Shown here: one piece after another, positions 1 through 9,446 of the stretch
Position numbering within the stretch: position 1 is the first letter of the stretch
How the letters are laid out: each line of letters starts with the position of its first letter
Assembly: GCF_024448335.1 (NCBI RefSeq)
Contig: NZ_JAMOHM010000003.1
Location: forward strand, 124,001-188,000
Direction: 5' to 3'
Source of the DNA: Stutzerimonas frequens
GTDB lineage: Bacteria > Pseudomonadota > Gammaproteobacteria > Pseudomonadales > Pseudomonadaceae
Length of the DNA: 64,000 bases
Program-made: the position numbers and the translations under genes
Notes under the pieces: generated by a model
The model's database searches: none
Seen by the model: only the letters and a program-made list of their open reading frames with translations
What the model was told of the DNA's origin: nothing

Positions 1-36
1 GTCAATTACCACGAGGATGCAGCGAATGGCTTGCAT
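1..36 (-). CDS. Universal stress protein, N-terminal fragment (runs off the window)
   Basis: Only twelve codons lie in the window, read leftward from an ATG at 34-36: MQAIRCILVVID. A GGAG ribosome-binding site lies just upstream on the minus strand. The short hydrophobic strand ending in VVID is typical of the first beta-strand of UspA/UspE-type proteins. A usp gene also lies close to lpxH in P. aeruginosa, as I recall that genome. The call rests on this short stretch and on synteny, so it is tentative. Confidence 0.45.
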   Translation of the reverse strand, partial: MQAIRCILVVID

Positions 37-212
37 GATCGGCTCCATTTCCTGATGCGGGTTGGTCAACTATAGACAAGCCTGCGACGCCAGTTGTGAT
101 GTATATCAAGCAAGACTGGCTGCTCCGCGCGGCATTCGTATAATGCCCGCGCGGTGTCGGGCGGCACCACGCGATGACCCACTATTTTGTTCCTGAATAT
201 GCAAGGTTCGAC

Positions 213-818
213 ATGCTTCCTGATCTGAATGAGTTCCTCGCCTGCGTCACTCCCGCTGCCTGGGTAGACGCTGCCTTGCAGAATCAGGACGTGATGCTGA
301 TCGACCACGGCAACTGCGAAAAAAAGGCAGCGGGGTCGGCGTTCCAGTTGATGTTCCGCTATGTCGACAAGCCGGATCTGCAGAACAAGATGTCGCGTCT
401 GGCGCGCGAGGAGTTGCGCCATTTCGAGCAGGTGCTGGCGATCATCCGTCGCCGTGAGATCGAGTTACGCAATGTCGGCTCGTCTCGTTATGCCGCCGGG
501 TTGCGCGAACTCGTACGCAATCATGAGCCCTATCGACTAACCGACACGCTGGTGATCGGTGCCTTTATCGAGGCGCGCTCTTGCGAGCGCTTCGCCATGT
601 TGGTACCGCATCTGGATGAAGAGCTGGGCAAGTTCTATCACGGGCTGCTCAAGTCGGAAGCGCGGCACTTCCAGGATTACCTGAAGCTGGCCTATCAGTA
701 CGGCGACGCCGCCGATGTGGATGCCACCATCGTTCGGGTGCGCGAGCGGGAACGGGAATTGATCGAAAGCCCGGACAGCGAGTTCCGGTTTCACAGCGGC
801 GTGCCGCTGGCAGCCTAG
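213..818 (+). CDS. miaE: tRNA 2-methylthio-N6-isopentenyl adenosine(37) hydroxylase MiaE
   Basis: Hydroxylates the isopentenyl group of ms2i6A37 in tRNAs reading UNN codons, using a non-haem di-iron centre. The 201-aa product shows ferritin-like iron-binding helices with [10 protein letters not shown], the CERF segment and [11 protein letters not shown] chose the ATG at 213 (MLPDLNEF) because homologues begin there; an in-frame ATG at 174 would add 13 unconserved residues. The gene converges on lpxH, and the two stop codons overlap by a few bases. Confidence 0.9.
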   Translation: MLPDLNEFLACVTPAAWVDAALQNQDVMLIDHGNCEKKAAGSAFQLMFRYVDKPDLQNKMSRLAREELRHFEQVLAIIRRREIELRNVGSSRYAAGLRELVRNHEPYRLTDTLVIGAFIEARSCERFAMLVPHLDEELGKFYHGLLKSEARHFQDYLKLAYQYGDAADVDATIVRVRERERELIESPDSEFRFHSGVPLAA

Positions 819-1537
819 CTCAGGGCGAATGGCGCCTGGTGGTAGCCGTTTTCATCCACCTGCAATGCCCAGCCCTGCCGATCCCAGTCGCCCAGCACGA
901 TCCGTTTGGCGGGTTGGCCATCTACCTCGAAGTCATGTGTCGCCGGTCGATGAGTATGACCGTGGATCAGCGTGCGAACGCCATGTTCGGCCAGCACGCC
1001 GGGTATCAGTTCCGGGGTGACGTCGATGATGTCGCTGGCTTTCATTCGGGTCTGGCTGCGGCTTTCGTTGCGCAGCTTGCGGGCGAGTTTCCGGCGAGTC
1101 GCGAGCGGCAGGTTGCGCAGAACGAACAGGCTGAGGGGGTTGCGCAGCAGCCGGCGTAGCCGCATGTAACCTTCATCGCGGGTACACAGACTGTCGCCGT
1201 GCATCAGCAGTACCGGCTCGCCGCAGAGCTGGACCACACTCGGATCAGCCAGCAGCTTGCAGCCGGCCTTGCGGCAGAAGGTCTGGCCGAGCATGAAGTC
1301 GCGGTTGCCGTGCATCAGATAGATTCTGACGCCGCGCTCGCGCAACGCACGCAGGGCGCGGGCAATCGATTCCTGGAACGGCGTCATGGCGTCGTCGCCA
1401 ATCCAGACCTCGAAGAAGTCACCGAGAATGTATAGGGCTTCGGCCTGGGTAGCGCGCGTCGCGAGAAAATGCAGAAACGCCCGGGTGATGTCCGGGCGTT
1501 CCTCTTCCAGATGCAGATCTGAGATCAGCAGGATCAC
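815..1537 (-). CDS. lpxH: UDP-2,3-diacylglucosamine diphosphatase LpxH
   Basis: Calcineurin-like phosphoesterase of 240 aa that cleaves UDP-2,3-diacylglucosamine to lipid X in Raetz-pathway lipid A synthesis, acting at the inner membrane. The metal-binding motifs are all visible in order: SDLHL near residue 7, GDFFEVW near 40, GNRD near 77, and HGHTHRP near 192. The length is normal for the family. It lies 6 bp downstream of ppiB on the same strand, so the two are probably cotranscribed, as in other pseudomonads. Confidence 0.95.
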   Translation of the reverse strand: MILLISDLHLEEERPDITRAFLHFLATRATQAEALYILGDFFEVWIGDDAMTPFQESIARALRALRERGVRIYLMHGNRDFMLGQTFCRKAGCKLLADPSVVQLCGEPVLLMHGDSLCTRDEGYMRLRRLLRNPLSLFVLRNLPLATRRKLARKLRNESRSQTRMKASDIIDVTPELIPGVLAEHGVRTLIHGHTHRPATHDFEVDGQPAKRIVLGDWDRQGWALQVDENGYHQAPFALS

Positions 1538-1543
1538 TCGCGA

Positions 1544-2038
1544 TTACTCGACGATCTCGGCCTTCTCGATCACCACGTCCTCGACCGGGACGTCCTGGTG
1601 GCCGGACTTCATGGTCGTTGCCACACCCTTGATCTTCTCGACCACATCCATGCCCTCGGTCACCTCGCCGAACACGGCATAGCCCCAACCCTGTACGGTA
1701 GGCGCACTGTGATCGAGGAAGTCGTTGTCCTTCACGTTGATGAAGAACTGCGCGGACGCCGAATGCGGTTCCATGGTGCGCGCCATGGCCAGAGTGCCGG
1801 TTTTGTTCGACAGACCATTGTTGGCCTCGTTCTTGATCGGCGCGCGAGTGGACTTCTGCTTCATGCCTGGCTCGAAACCGCCGCCCTGGATCATGAAATT
1901 GCTGATCACGCGATGAAAGATGGTGCCGTCGTAGTGGCCGCTCTTCACATATTCCTTGAAGTTGGCAGTTGTTTCCGGAGCCTTGTCTTCGAACAGATTG
2001 ACGGTGATGACGCCGTAGTTGGTGTGCAGTTTGATCAT
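1544..2038 (-). CDS. ppiB: Peptidyl-prolyl cis-trans isomerase B (cyclophilin)
   Basis: Cytoplasmic cyclophilin of 164 aa that speeds proline isomerisation during folding. The cyclophilin core is intact, including FHRVI, the MIQGG segment and SAQFFINV. The ATG at 2036-2038 (MIKLHTNYG) gives the standard 164-residue form; a longer in-frame start at 2080 adds 14 residues without homology. There is no signal peptide, so this is the PpiB rather than the periplasmic PpiA type. It precedes lpxH by 6 bp. Confidence 0.93.
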   Translation of the reverse strand: MIKLHTNYGVITVNLFEDKAPETTANFKEYVKSGHYDGTIFHRVISNFMIQGGGFEPGMKQKSTRAPIKNEANNGLSNKTGTLAMARTMEPHSASAQFFINVKDNDFLDHSAPTVQGWGYAVFGEVTEGMDVVEKIKGVATTMKSGHQDVPVEDVVIEKAEIVE

Positions 2039-2371
2039 CGGGAGGGGTTCCGTTTCGTTGGTGCGGGCGCGCCGCTGCAAGGGTCGTCGTTACCGAGTGC
2101 CGCCAGTCACTGATGGCGGTATCCCCTGAGCGCATTGCTCTGTCAGGGGGTTGACGGGTCCGCTATGATAGGCGCTTTGATTTGGTCGGCCTACCCTGAG
2201 TGGGTATTTACAAGCTACTGCACTCGGCCCTGCGACGTTGAAATGGTCTCAAAATGCTTATGTACGACTTTGTACATTCCGCTTTTTGCGCTGATCTCAT
2301 TGCCTGGCCATCGCTCGTTATATTTGTAAGCCTCTCTGTTAAGCCGCACACTCGCTGACGTTAAGGACATC
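2039..2371. other. Intergenic region between divergent ppiB and glnS
   Basis: This 333-bp interval holds the promoters for ppiB (left) and glnS (right). It contains an inverted repeat, CCCCTGA at 2123-2129 and TCAGGGG at 2143-2149, with a 13-nt spacer. No T-tract follows, so a regulator site is possible but unproven. An AAGGAC ribosome-binding site precedes glnS. I could not assign a convincing sigma-70 promoter and see no small gene. Confidence 0.4.
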
Positions 2372-4039
2372 ATGAGCAAGCCCGAGACTCCCGCCGCTAG
2401 CAATTTTCTCCGTCCGATCGTCCAGGCTGACCTGGACTCCGGCAAGCACGCCAAGATCGTCACTCGCTTCCCGCCGGAGCCCAATGGCTATCTGCACATC
2501 GGGCATGCCAAGTCGATTTGCCTGAACTTCGGCCTGGCGAAGGAGTTCGGTGGCGAGTGCAACCTGCGCTTCGATGACACCAACCCGGCCAAGGAAGACC
2601 AGGAGTACATCGACGCGATCAAGAGCGACGTGCAGTGGCTGGGCTTCCAGTGGGCCGGCGAGGAACGCTACGCCTCCAATTACTTCGATCAGCTGCATGA
2701 CTGGGCGGTAGAGCTGATCAAGGCGGGCAAGGCGTATGTCTGTGACCTGACACCCGAGCAGGCCCGTGAGTACCGTGGCAGCCTGACCGAGCCTGGCAAG
2801 AACAGCCCGTTCCGCGAGCGTTCGGTGGAGGAGAACCTCGACCTGTTCGCCCGCATGAAGGCAGGCGAGTTCCCGGATGGCGCCCGTGCGCTACGGGCGA
2901 AGATCGATATGGCCTCGCCGAACATGAATCTGCGCGACCCGATCCTCTATCGCATTCGCCATGCGCACCATCACCAGACGGGCGACAAGTGGTGCATCTA
3001 TCCGAGCTACGACTTCACTCACGGGCAGTCGGACGCCATCGAGGGCATCACGCATTCCATCTGCACCCTCGAATTCGAGGATCATCGCCCGTTGTACGAG
3101 TGGTTCCTGGCCAACCTGCCGGTGCCGGCCCAGCCGCGCCAGTACGAGTTCGCCCGTCTCAACCTGAACTACACCATCACCAGCAAGCGCAAGCTCAAGC
3201 AGCTGGTGGATGAGAGGCATGTGAGCGGTTGGGACGACCCGCGCATGTCGACGCTCTCCGGCTTCCGGCGCCGCGGCTACACCCCGGCCTCGATCCGCAA
3301 CTTTTGCGACATGATCGGTGTGAATCGCGCAGGCGGCGTCGTCGACATCGGCATGCTGGAATTCGCGATTCGCGAAGACCTGGACGCCAACGCTGCGCGT
3401 GCCATGTGCGTGCTCAAGCCGCTCAAGGTGGTGATTACCAACTATCCGGAAGGGACGAGCGAGAACCTCGAGCTGCCGCGTCATCCGAAGCAGGACATGG
3501 GGGTGCGGGTGCTGCCGTTCAGCCGCGAGATCTACATCGATGCGGGCGACTTCGAAGAAGTCCCGCCGGCGGGCTTCAAACGACTGGTTCCTGGCGGCGA
3601 AGTGCGACTGCGCGGCAGCTACGTGATCCGTGCCGATGAGGCGATCAAGGACGAGGCCGGAAACGTCGTCGAGCTGCGCTGCAGCTACGACGAAAATACC
3701 TTGGGCAAGAACCCCGAAGGCCGCAAGGTCAAGGGTGTGATCCACTGGGTGCCGGCTGCCGAAAGCGTCGAGTGCGAGGTGCGTCTGTACGATCGTCTGT
3801 TCCGTTCCGCCAATCCTGAGAAGGACGAGGAGGGCGGCAGCTTCCTGGACAATATCAACCCCGAGTCGCTCGTCGTGCTCAAGGGGTGTCGCGCCGAGCC
3901 TTCGCTGGCGGATGTGGCTCCTGAAGAGCGCTTTCAGTTCGAGCGTGAAGGCTATTTCTGCGCCGACATGAAGGACAGCAAGCCCGGCGCTCCTGTGTTC
4001 AATCGCACCGTCACGCTGCGTGACTCCTGGGGTCAATGA
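2372..4039 (+). CDS. glnS: Glutaminyl-tRNA synthetase
   Basis: Class I synthetase of 555 aa that charges tRNA-Gln. The ATP-binding HIGH motif sits in [15 protein letters not shown] near residue 34, and the KMSKS-type loop is represented by TITSKRKLK near residue 269. The C-terminal anticodon-binding beta-barrels are present and the length matches the family. The stop codon overlaps the first candidate start of cysS (ATGATG at 4036-4041), implying translational coupling. Confidence 0.97.
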   Translation: MSKPETPAASNFLRPIVQADLDSGKHAKIVTRFPPEPNGYLHIGHAKSICLNFGLAKEFGGECNLRFDDTNPAKEDQEYIDAIKSDVQWLGFQWAGEERYASNYFDQLHDWAVELIKAGKAYVCDLTPEQAREYRGSLTEPGKNSPFRERSVEENLDLFARMKAGEFPDGARALRAKIDMASPNMNLRDPILYRIRHAHHHQTGDKWCIYPSYDFTHGQSDAIEGITHSICTLEFEDHRPLYEWFLANLPVPAQPRQYEFARLNLNYTITSKRKLKQLVDERHVSGWDDPRMSTLSGFRRRGYTPASIRNFCDMIGVNRAGGVVDIGMLEFAIREDLDANAARAMCVLKPLKVVITNYPEGTSENLELPRHPKQDMGVRVLPFSREIYIDAGDFEEVPPAGFKRLVPGGEVRLRGSYVIRADEAIKDEAGNVVELRCSYDENTLGKNPEGRKVKGVIHWVPAAESVECEVRLYDRLFRSANPEKDEEGGSFLDNINPESLVVLKGCRAEPSLADVAPEERFQFEREGYFCADMKDSKPGAPVFNRTVTLRDSWGQ

Positions 4040-5424
4040 TGGCGCTGGCGATCTACAACACCCTGACCAAGACCAAGGAAGCGTTCCGCCCGCTGGAAGG
4101 CAACAAGGTGCGCATGTACGTCTGTGGCATGACGGTCTACGACTTCTGCCACATCGGTCATGCACGGGTGATGGTGGCGTTCGACGTGGTCACCCGCTGG
4201 CTGCGCCAGCGCGGCTACGACGTGACCTACGTGCGTAACATCACCGACATCGATGACAAGATCATCCGCCGTGCCACTGACAACGGTGAGCCGTTCCAGG
4301 CGCTGGTCGAGCGCATGATTGCGGCGATGCATGAAGACGAGACGCGCCTCAACGTGTTGCGTCCGGATCTCGAACCTCGCGCCACCGACCATATCGCCGG
4401 CATGCATACGATGATCCAGACCCTGATCGACAAGGGCTTCGCTTATGCGCCGGGCAACGGTGATGTCTACTACCGGGTCGGCAAATTCGTCGGTTACGGC
4501 AAGTTGTCGCGGCGCAAGATCGAAGACCTGAAGATCGGCGCGCGTATTGAAGTGGATGAAGCCAAGGAAGATCCGCTGGACTTCGTGCTGTGGAAGGGCG
4601 CCAAGCCGGGCGAGCCTAGCTGGGATTCGCCGTGGGGTGCTGGGCGTCCCGGTTGGCATATCGAGTGTTCGGTAATGTCCACCTGCTGCCTGGGCGAGAC
4701 GTTCGACATCCATGGAGGCGGCCCGGATTTGGTGTTTCCGCACCATGAGAACGAGATCGCGCAGAGCGAGGCCGCGACCGGCAAGCAGTACGCCAATGTC
4801 TGGATGCACGCGGGCGCGGTGCGGGTCGATGGCGAGAAAATGTCTAAGAGCCTGGGCAATTTCTTCACCATCCGCGAAGTGCTGGAGAAGTACCACCCGG
4901 AGGTGGTGCGCTACCTGCTGGTATCCAGCCACTACCGCAGCCCGATCAACTACTCCGAGGACAGCCTGCGCGAAGCCAAAGGCGCGCTGGAGCGCTTCTA
5001 CAACGGCTTGAAAGGCCTGCCTGACGCGGCGCCTGCCGGTGGCGAGGCGTTCGTGGCGCGCTTCGGCGCGGCGATGGACGACGATTTCAACTCGCCAGAA
5101 GCGTGCGCGGTGCTGTTCGATATGGTGCGTGAGGTCAACCGCCTGCGTGAGACCGATCTTGCTGCTGCTGCCGCGCTGGCTGCTCAGCTCAAGGTGCTTG
5201 CCGGTGTGCTCGGCGTACTGCAGTTGGAGCCCGATGCCTTCCTGCAGGCGGGAGCTGCTGGCAAGGTTGACGCTGCCGAGGTCGAGGCGCTGATCGCCGC
5301 GCGTTTGGCGGCGAGAGCGGAAAAGAACTGGGCCGAGTCCGACCGTATCCGCGATCAGCTCAGCGCCATGGGTGTGGTGCTGGAGGACGGTAAGGGCGGG
5401 ACGACCTGGCGTCTGGCTGAATAG
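4036..5424 (+). CDS. cysS: Cysteinyl-tRNA synthetase
   Basis: Class I synthetase of 461-462 aa for tRNA-Cys. HIGH is seen as CHIGHAR after [10 protein letters not shown], where the cysteine is a zinc ligand; the other zinc region is [10 protein letters not shown], and the KMSKS loop is [12 protein letters not shown]. Two adjacent ATGs (4036 and 4039) are possible starts; MALAIYN from 4039 is the usual N-terminus. It follows glnS with overlap and ends before a strong terminator. Confidence 0.96.
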   Translation: MMALAIYNTLTKTKEAFRPLEGNKVRMYVCGMTVYDFCHIGHARVMVAFDVVTRWLRQRGYDVTYVRNITDIDDKIIRRATDNGEPFQALVERMIAAMHEDETRLNVLRPDLEPRATDHIAGMHTMIQTLIDKGFAYAPGNGDVYYRVGKFVGYGKLSRRKIEDLKIGARIEVDEAKEDPLDFVLWKGAKPGEPSWDSPWGAGRPGWHIECSVMSTCCLGETFDIHGGGPDLVFPHHENEIAQSEAATGKQYANVWMHAGAVRVDGEKMSKSLGNFFTIREVLEKYHPEVVRYLLVSSHYRSPINYSEDSLREAKGALERFYNGLKGLPDAAPAGGEAFVARFGAAMDDDFNSPEACAVLFDMVREVNRLRETDLAAAAALAAQLKVLAGVLGVLQLEPDAFLQAGAAGKVDAAEVEALIAARLAARAEKNWAESDRIRDQLSAMGVVLEDGKGGTTWRLAE

Positions 5425-5435
5425 TCCAATGCAAC

Positions 5436-5468
5436 AAAAAACGGCGCCGAAGGGCGCCGTTCTTGTTT
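5436..5468. terminator. Bidirectional Rho-independent terminator between cysS and folD
   Basis: A perfect stem ACGGCGCC/GGCGCCGT (5441-5448 with 5453-5460) around a 4-nt loop. It is followed by a T-rich run on the plus strand and preceded by AAAAAA, which serves as a T-run on the minus strand. It can therefore end both convergent genes. Confidence 0.9.
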
Positions 5469-5481
5469 GCGTCGTTCACGA

Positions 5482-6336
5482 TCAGTCGTGCAGATGTTCT
5501 GCGGCGTGCAGGGTATTTTCCAGCAGGCAGGCGCGGGTCATCGGGCCGACGCCGCCCGGTACCGGGGTGATCCATGCGGCGCGCTCGCTGGCTGGTTCGA
5601 ATTCCACGTCGCCGAGCAGACGGCCATCAGCCTGGCGGTTGATGCCGACGTCGATGACGATTGCGCCGGGCTTGATCCATTCACCCTTGACCAGGCCAGT
5701 GATGCCGGTTGCGACCACGACCAGGTCGGCCCGCCGTACGTGCTCTTCGAGATTGCGGGTGAAGCGGTGGGTTACGGTAGTGGTGCAGCCGGCCAACAGC
5801 AGCTCCAGCGCCATAGGCCGACCGACGATGTTCGAGGCGCCGACCACGACCGCATCCAGCCCATGCAGGTCGACACCGGTGCTTTCAAGCAACGTCATGA
5901 TGCCTTTCGGCGTGCATGGGCGCAGCAATGGCATACGCTGCGCGAGGCGGCCGACGTTATAGGGGTGGAAACCGTCCACGTCCTTGTCCGGGCGGATGCG
6001 CTCCAGCAGCTGGGATGCATCCAGATGCTTGGGCAGAGGCAGCTGGACGAGAATGCCGTCGATCGAAGAGTCGTCATTGAGCTGATCGATCAGGGCCAAC
6101 AGGTCTTCCTGGCGGGTATCGCTTGGCAGATCATGGGCGACAGAGTTGAAGCCCACCTCCTCGCAATCTTTGCGCTTGTGCGCCACATACACCTGGGAGG
6201 CTGGATCGCTGCCGACCAGAATCACGGCGAGGCCGGGTGCGCGGAGCCCTTGGGCGCGACGTTCGGCAACACGACCGGAGATCTGTTGGCGAATGTTGGC
6301 AGCAATCGTTTTACCGTCGATCAGTTTTGCGGTCAT
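5482..6336 (-). CDS. folD: Bifunctional methylenetetrahydrofolate dehydrogenase/cyclohydrolase
   Basis: Product of 284 aa that interconverts 5,10-methylene-, methenyl- and 10-formyl-tetrahydrofolate with NADP, in the cytoplasm. Signature features include the substrate site [14 protein letters not shown] with its catalytic Tyr/Lys, QLPLPKHL, and [12 protein letters not shown]. The Rossmann segment reads [13 protein letters not shown], and the C-terminal [16 protein letters not shown] is intact. It converges on cysS and its 5' side faces the tRNA cluster, the same order as folD in P. aeruginosa. Confidence 0.96.
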   Translation of the reverse strand: MTAKLIDGKTIAANIRQQISGRVAERRAQGLRAPGLAVILVGSDPASQVYVAHKRKDCEEVGFNSVAHDLPSDTRQEDLLALIDQLNDDSSIDGILVQLPLPKHLDASQLLERIRPDKDVDGFHPYNVGRLAQRMPLLRPCTPKGIMTLLESTGVDLHGLDAVVVGASNIVGRPMALELLLAGCTTTVTHRFTRNLEEHVRRADLVVVATGITGLVKGEWIKPGAIVIDVGINRQADGRLLGDVEFEPASERAAWITPVPGGVGPMTRACLLENTLHAAEHLHD

Positions 6337-6469
6337 GACGCTTGGTTAACCATTGGAGAGGACTTGGAAAGGGCGCGTATTCTCGCATGTCGTAGCGATA
6401 CGGCAAAGGCGAAGCAGCGTTCGTCACCTGTAACCCCTTTATCTAACTGAAATTTTTTTCAATTTGCTG

Positions 6470-6498
6470 TTGACGACTGTTTGGGGCCTCTATAACAT
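6470..6498 (+). promoter_or_regulatory. Promoter of the tRNA-Arg/His/Leu cluster
   Basis: TTGACG at 6470-6475 with TAACAT at 6493-6498 (17-bp spacer), or TATAAC at 6491 with a 15-bp spacer. A GC-rich stretch (CGCCCCGC) follows the -10, as in stringently controlled stable-RNA promoters. Assigned by eye. Confidence 0.6.
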
Positions 6499-6611
6499 TC
6501 GCCCCGCTTGTCGAGCACAGCCTGCTGCTGGGTAAGATGGCTTACGAAGAAGGCGACTTCTTTCAATAGCCGGAGCTTCAAGTCTGCGCTCCGAACAGAA
6601 TGCAGATAAAA

Positions 6612-6688
6612 GCGCCCGTAGCTCAGCTGGATAGAGCATCCGCCTTCTAAGCGGATGGTCGCAGGTTCGAGTCCTGCCGGGTGCGCCA
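6612..6688 (+). tRNA. tRNA-Arg (anticodon TCT)
   Basis: A 77-nt cloverleaf. The acceptor GCGCCCG pairs with CGGGTGC, the anticodon loop is CTTCTAA giving TCT, the T-loop is GTTCGAGTC, and CCA is encoded. It reads AGA codons. Confidence 0.95.
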
Positions 6689-6719
6689 TTTCGGGCTCTG
6701 GCACAAGCAAATGCAATAT

Positions 6720-6796
6720 GGTGGGCGTAGCTCAGTTGGTAGAGCACAGGATTGTGGCTCCTGGTGTCGAGGGTTCGATCCCCTTCGTCCACCCCA
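6720..6796 (+). tRNA. tRNA-His (anticodon GTG)
   Basis: The anticodon loop TTGTGGC gives GTG. The extra 5' G(-1) at 6720 opposite C73 is the histidine identity pair, and CCA is encoded. It lies 31 nt after tRNA-Arg. Confidence 0.95.
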
Positions 6797-6806
6797 TATT
6801 CTCGAG

Positions 6807-6837
6807 AACGCCAGGCGCTGCCTGGCGTTTTCGTTTA
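6807..6837 (+). terminator. Hairpin between tRNA-His and tRNA-Leu
   Basis: Stem AACGCCAGG/CCTGGCGTT followed by TTTCGTTT. It is an intrinsic terminator or processing hairpin inside the tRNA cluster, so tRNA-Leu may rely on read-through or on its own promoter. Confidence 0.7.
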
Positions 6838-6846
6838 GCCCGCTTG

Positions 6847-6931
6847 GCGGACGTGGTGAAATTGGTAGACACACCAGATTTAGGTTCTGGCGCCGCAAGG
6901 TGTGAGAGTTCGAGTCTCTCCGTCCGCACCA
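6847..6931 (+). tRNA. tRNA-Leu (anticodon TAG)
   Basis: Class II tRNA of 85 nt with a long variable arm. The anticodon loop TTTAGGT gives TAG, the acceptor is GCGGACG/CGTCCGC, and the 3' end is A-CCA. It is the last tRNA before the accessory segment. Confidence 0.95.
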
Positions 6932-6942
6932 TGTGAAAAGCT

Positions 6943-6975
6943 GAAAGCCCCGGATTCCGGGGCTTTCGCGTTTCT
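6943..6975 (+). terminator. Rho-independent terminator of the tRNA cluster
   Basis: Stem GAAAGCCCCGG/CCGGGGCTTTC (6943-6967) with a 3-nt loop, followed by GCGTTTCT. Confidence 0.85.
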
Positions 6976-7556
6976 GGGGGCGGCAAATTAGTGTGTGTTT
7001 GGTCCCAAAGGAAGAGAGGCGGCGGACCAAAAACACGCCGGCCGGCGATCACCGCGTTTTATCTTGACCCTTCGAAAACGAGTAATTTTGGTAATCTCGT
7101 TTGCCGGAAAGCCTTCTAGAGGCTCTGCCGCTGCGCCCATCTGCGATCGCGCTGCTGCAGTTCGACAAGGAGCTGGCGATAGACGGTTTCTCAGGCGACC
7201 AGGTGGCGTATCACTGCAAGCTGACCCTGGAAGCAGCATTCGTTGAGCAGCCGGGGACAGCGCCCAGGATCGCTTCGCCTTTCGGTGCCTGACTTGGGAA
7301 GGCCACGACTGCGAGGATGCTGTCAGAAACGAGAATGTCTGGCAGAAGACCAGAAATGGGGGCGCTAGCCGCCGGTGGCTGGAGCGTTGAGCTGATTGGT
7401 GATCTGGCCAAGAGGCTTCATCCGCAAGAAGACTGCGGAGCTCACCGGGATCCAGTTGTAAAAGAAACGGTGCCTGCTGCTCTGATGCGGAGACTAAGGA
7501 TCTATCCCGCCGCCGTTTGCGTGCTCACTGGCAGGGTCGGCAGGGCGGCAATGGGT
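6976..7556. other. Region without a recognisable gene
   Basis: About 580 bp after the tRNA terminator. Short open frames on both strands (for example 7101-7292 and 7317-7607, plus strand) show no motif I recognise, no convincing ribosome-binding sites and no shared pattern. They may be remnants of older insertions beside the tRNA genes, but nothing in the sequence proves this. I see no integrase, no transposase and no obvious copy of the tRNA-Leu 3' end. Confidence 0.3.
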
Positions 7557-8984
7557 TCATCCCCATCGCCACAGGCGGCTCACTCGATGCCAGGCGGAGC
7601 GTTGTAGCTCTGGTGGTTCAGGCCAGTGGGCCTTCTTGCTTTCGCATTGCACGATGCCGTTGGTGCCAAGCCTCAGGCGCCAGCGCTGGGCCGATGGAAA
7701 GTGCTCGCCCGGATCGGTGTGCAACAGCAGCAAGTTGTAGTCGTGCTGTTTCTCGATGGGGTGGGCCTGGACTGAACCTTTGTCGCCCTCGCTAGCGAGA
7801 TCATCACCTTCGGCACGGACAAACAGCTTGTTGTGGCTCGCCTGGATTATTGCGCAAAGCTGTTCGCAATCCAGCGTGAGCCGCTCGCGAATCTCGTCGT
7901 GCTCCAGGGCCGCCTTGTCCAGCGTCAGCAGAACGCGATAGCAGATGATCTGCCGCTCCTCGTTAGTCGCCCACTTCCCGGAGTGTTCTCGAACCAGTAC
8001 CGGCAGGTCGGGCAGCTTGCGATAGTCGAGCCAGACCCGTTGCTGTGCGAGCACCTTGCGGGTGTAAGGCATCAGCAGGCGAATCTTCCAGCGCGGCTTG
8101 CCTTTGCGCAGTCTGCGGGTGATGGCTGTGATCATGTCGTCGCGCAGCAGGTCGCGAACGGCATAGACCAGCGCGATCACCAGCAGGAGAGTGAGCGAGA
8201 GTTTCTCGCTGGCGTCGCGCGCGTTGAACAGGAAGTAAGTGAAGAGCGACATGATCAGCATCGTCGACATCGCTTTGACCAGCTTGTGGGTGCCGGCGCC
8301 CAGCTCTGTGACCTTCGAGCGCAACATCACCGGATACTCCAGCAGCCGGTGATACAACGCCATGCGGTTCCATATCCGAGTCGGGGTTCCGTGAAAGTCG
8401 CTCAGGTACTCGCGCTCCTTGCGGTATCTACGTTCCTGGCGCAGGAATTCCGCCACCGATTGCTTAAGTTCTTCATCGACGGTTGCGTAGCCCTCAAGGG
8501 TCATGCTTTCCAGCAGGAACTGCTCGGCATGCCATGAGAAATAGATGTCCATCTGACGGAAGTAGCGCTGCTGATTGCTCTGCTTCGGGCTGGACCTGCG
8601 CAGACGTTGCGCGAAGTTCTGGCTGAGCCGCAGGCCGCGTGCGACGGGCTCTGCCACAGCCCCGGACGTGAGCATCTGCTGGCGCAGCCGCTCCATCGAA
8701 GCCTGGTACTGGAAGAACCAGGAGCCGTACATGATTTCGTAGTGCGGAGAGAGCAGGACGAAGGAATGGTCGGCCTTGATGAGGCGGTCCTTCGATGGCA
8801 TGCCCATCAGCCCGAAACTGTGCGTCAGGGCCTTAAAGAAAAACTGCTCTTCCGACAGGGTCCATGCCGACAGGTTGCTTTCGTGCGGAGTAAACAGATA
8901 CAGCTCGATCTTGTGTCGGCCAGGCTGCTTCAGCGTGCGGGTCAGCTGCAGTCGGAAATCACCTTTGCGCTTGAGTGAAAACAC
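7557..8984 (-). CDS. Unrecognised membrane protein with a central two-helix hairpin
   Basis: A long intact frame of 475 codons from a GTG at 8982-8984, preceded by GGGGG at 4-nt spacing. An ATG at 9023 would add 13 residues. The protein is mostly soluble and rich in Arg, Gln and aromatic residues, with two membrane segments near residues 238-254 and 263-280. A charged region with DLLRDDMITAITRRLRKG follows. No catalytic motif is recognised. Codon use looks like a genuine Pseudomonas gene. It stands alone between the tRNA cluster and the MHYT kinase, so context gives no function. Confidence 0.65.
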   Translation of the reverse strand: MFSLKRKGDFRLQLTRTLKQPGRHKIELYLFTPHESNLSAWTLSEEQFFFKALTHSFGLMGMPSKDRLIKADHSFVLLSPHYEIMYGSWFFQYQASMERLRQQMLTSGAVAEPVARGLRLSQNFAQRLRRSSPKQSNQQRYFRQMDIYFSWHAEQFLLESMTLEGYATVDEELKQSVAEFLRQERRYRKEREYLSDFHGTPTRIWNRMALYHRLLEYPVMLRSKVTELGAGTHKLVKAMSTMLIMSLFTYFLFNARDASEKLSLTLLLVIALVYAVRDLLRDDMITAITRRLRKGKPRWKIRLLMPYTRKVLAQQRVWLDYRKLPDLPVLVREHSGKWATNEERQIICYRVLLTLDKAALEHDEIRERLTLDCEQLCAIIQASHNKLFVRAEGDDLASEGDKGSVQAHPIEKQHDYNLLLLHTDPGEHFPSAQRWRLRLGTNGIVQCESKKAHWPEPPELQRSAWHRVSRLWRWG

Positions 8985-9446
8985 GGAACCCCCAATGACC
9001 GTGGAACGCGGCCAGCTTACCAAGCTTCCGCTGGGAGGTACGCCAAGTAGCGGGCCTATGTTTGAGCAAGGCTTTGACGATTTCGATGACGACCACCGTA
9101 GGGGATTTTACCCGGCTGCACGCGTGAAGGCCTGCGGTCGGGGATCTGGTCGTCAGTCCTGGCAATGCTTGCCCAACGACATGGTGAAGGAGTTCGTTAC
9201 TCGGATTCATGGCGCGGCCGTGATGGATCCCTGGTCGCCGGGGATAGCGGTCACGGCGTTCGGGCCTATCGCCGCTCCGGAAGCGCCGGCCTTCATGGAG
9301 GTGCTGCGAGCCGCTTTCGAGGCGGAGCCCGTATGGCTGGACGCAGCCGAAGACCGCGGCGTGCGCTGATGTTTCTGTTGCTCTGTCGCGAACGCCTCGG
9401 CAACGAGCTCGGGATGGATTCATCTTGAGCGCATCGAGGTGAGCTT
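8985..9446. other. Gene-poor interval, possible remnant
   Basis: About 460 bp. A plus-strand frame ends at 9369 and contains a readable stretch from about 9181 (VTAFGPIAAPEAPAF...VLRAAFEAEPVW). It has no clear start signal and I cannot match it to a family. It could be the tail of a decayed gene or a small unrecognised gene. Nothing else is supported here. Confidence 0.25.

Noticed and set aside
2891-4165. 424-codon antisense frame over glnS/cysS
   Set aside because: Same explanation: composition-driven shadow of two essential genes.
6847-7556. Integration site with tRNA-Leu 3'-end repeat
   Set aside because: I looked for a second copy of the tRNA 3' end and for an integrase to the right of the tRNA genes and saw neither, so no attachment site is annotated.
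8776-9369. 197-codon plus-strand frame
   Set aside because: Its first half is antisense to the membrane protein gene at 7557-8984, and the rest has no start signal or known motif.
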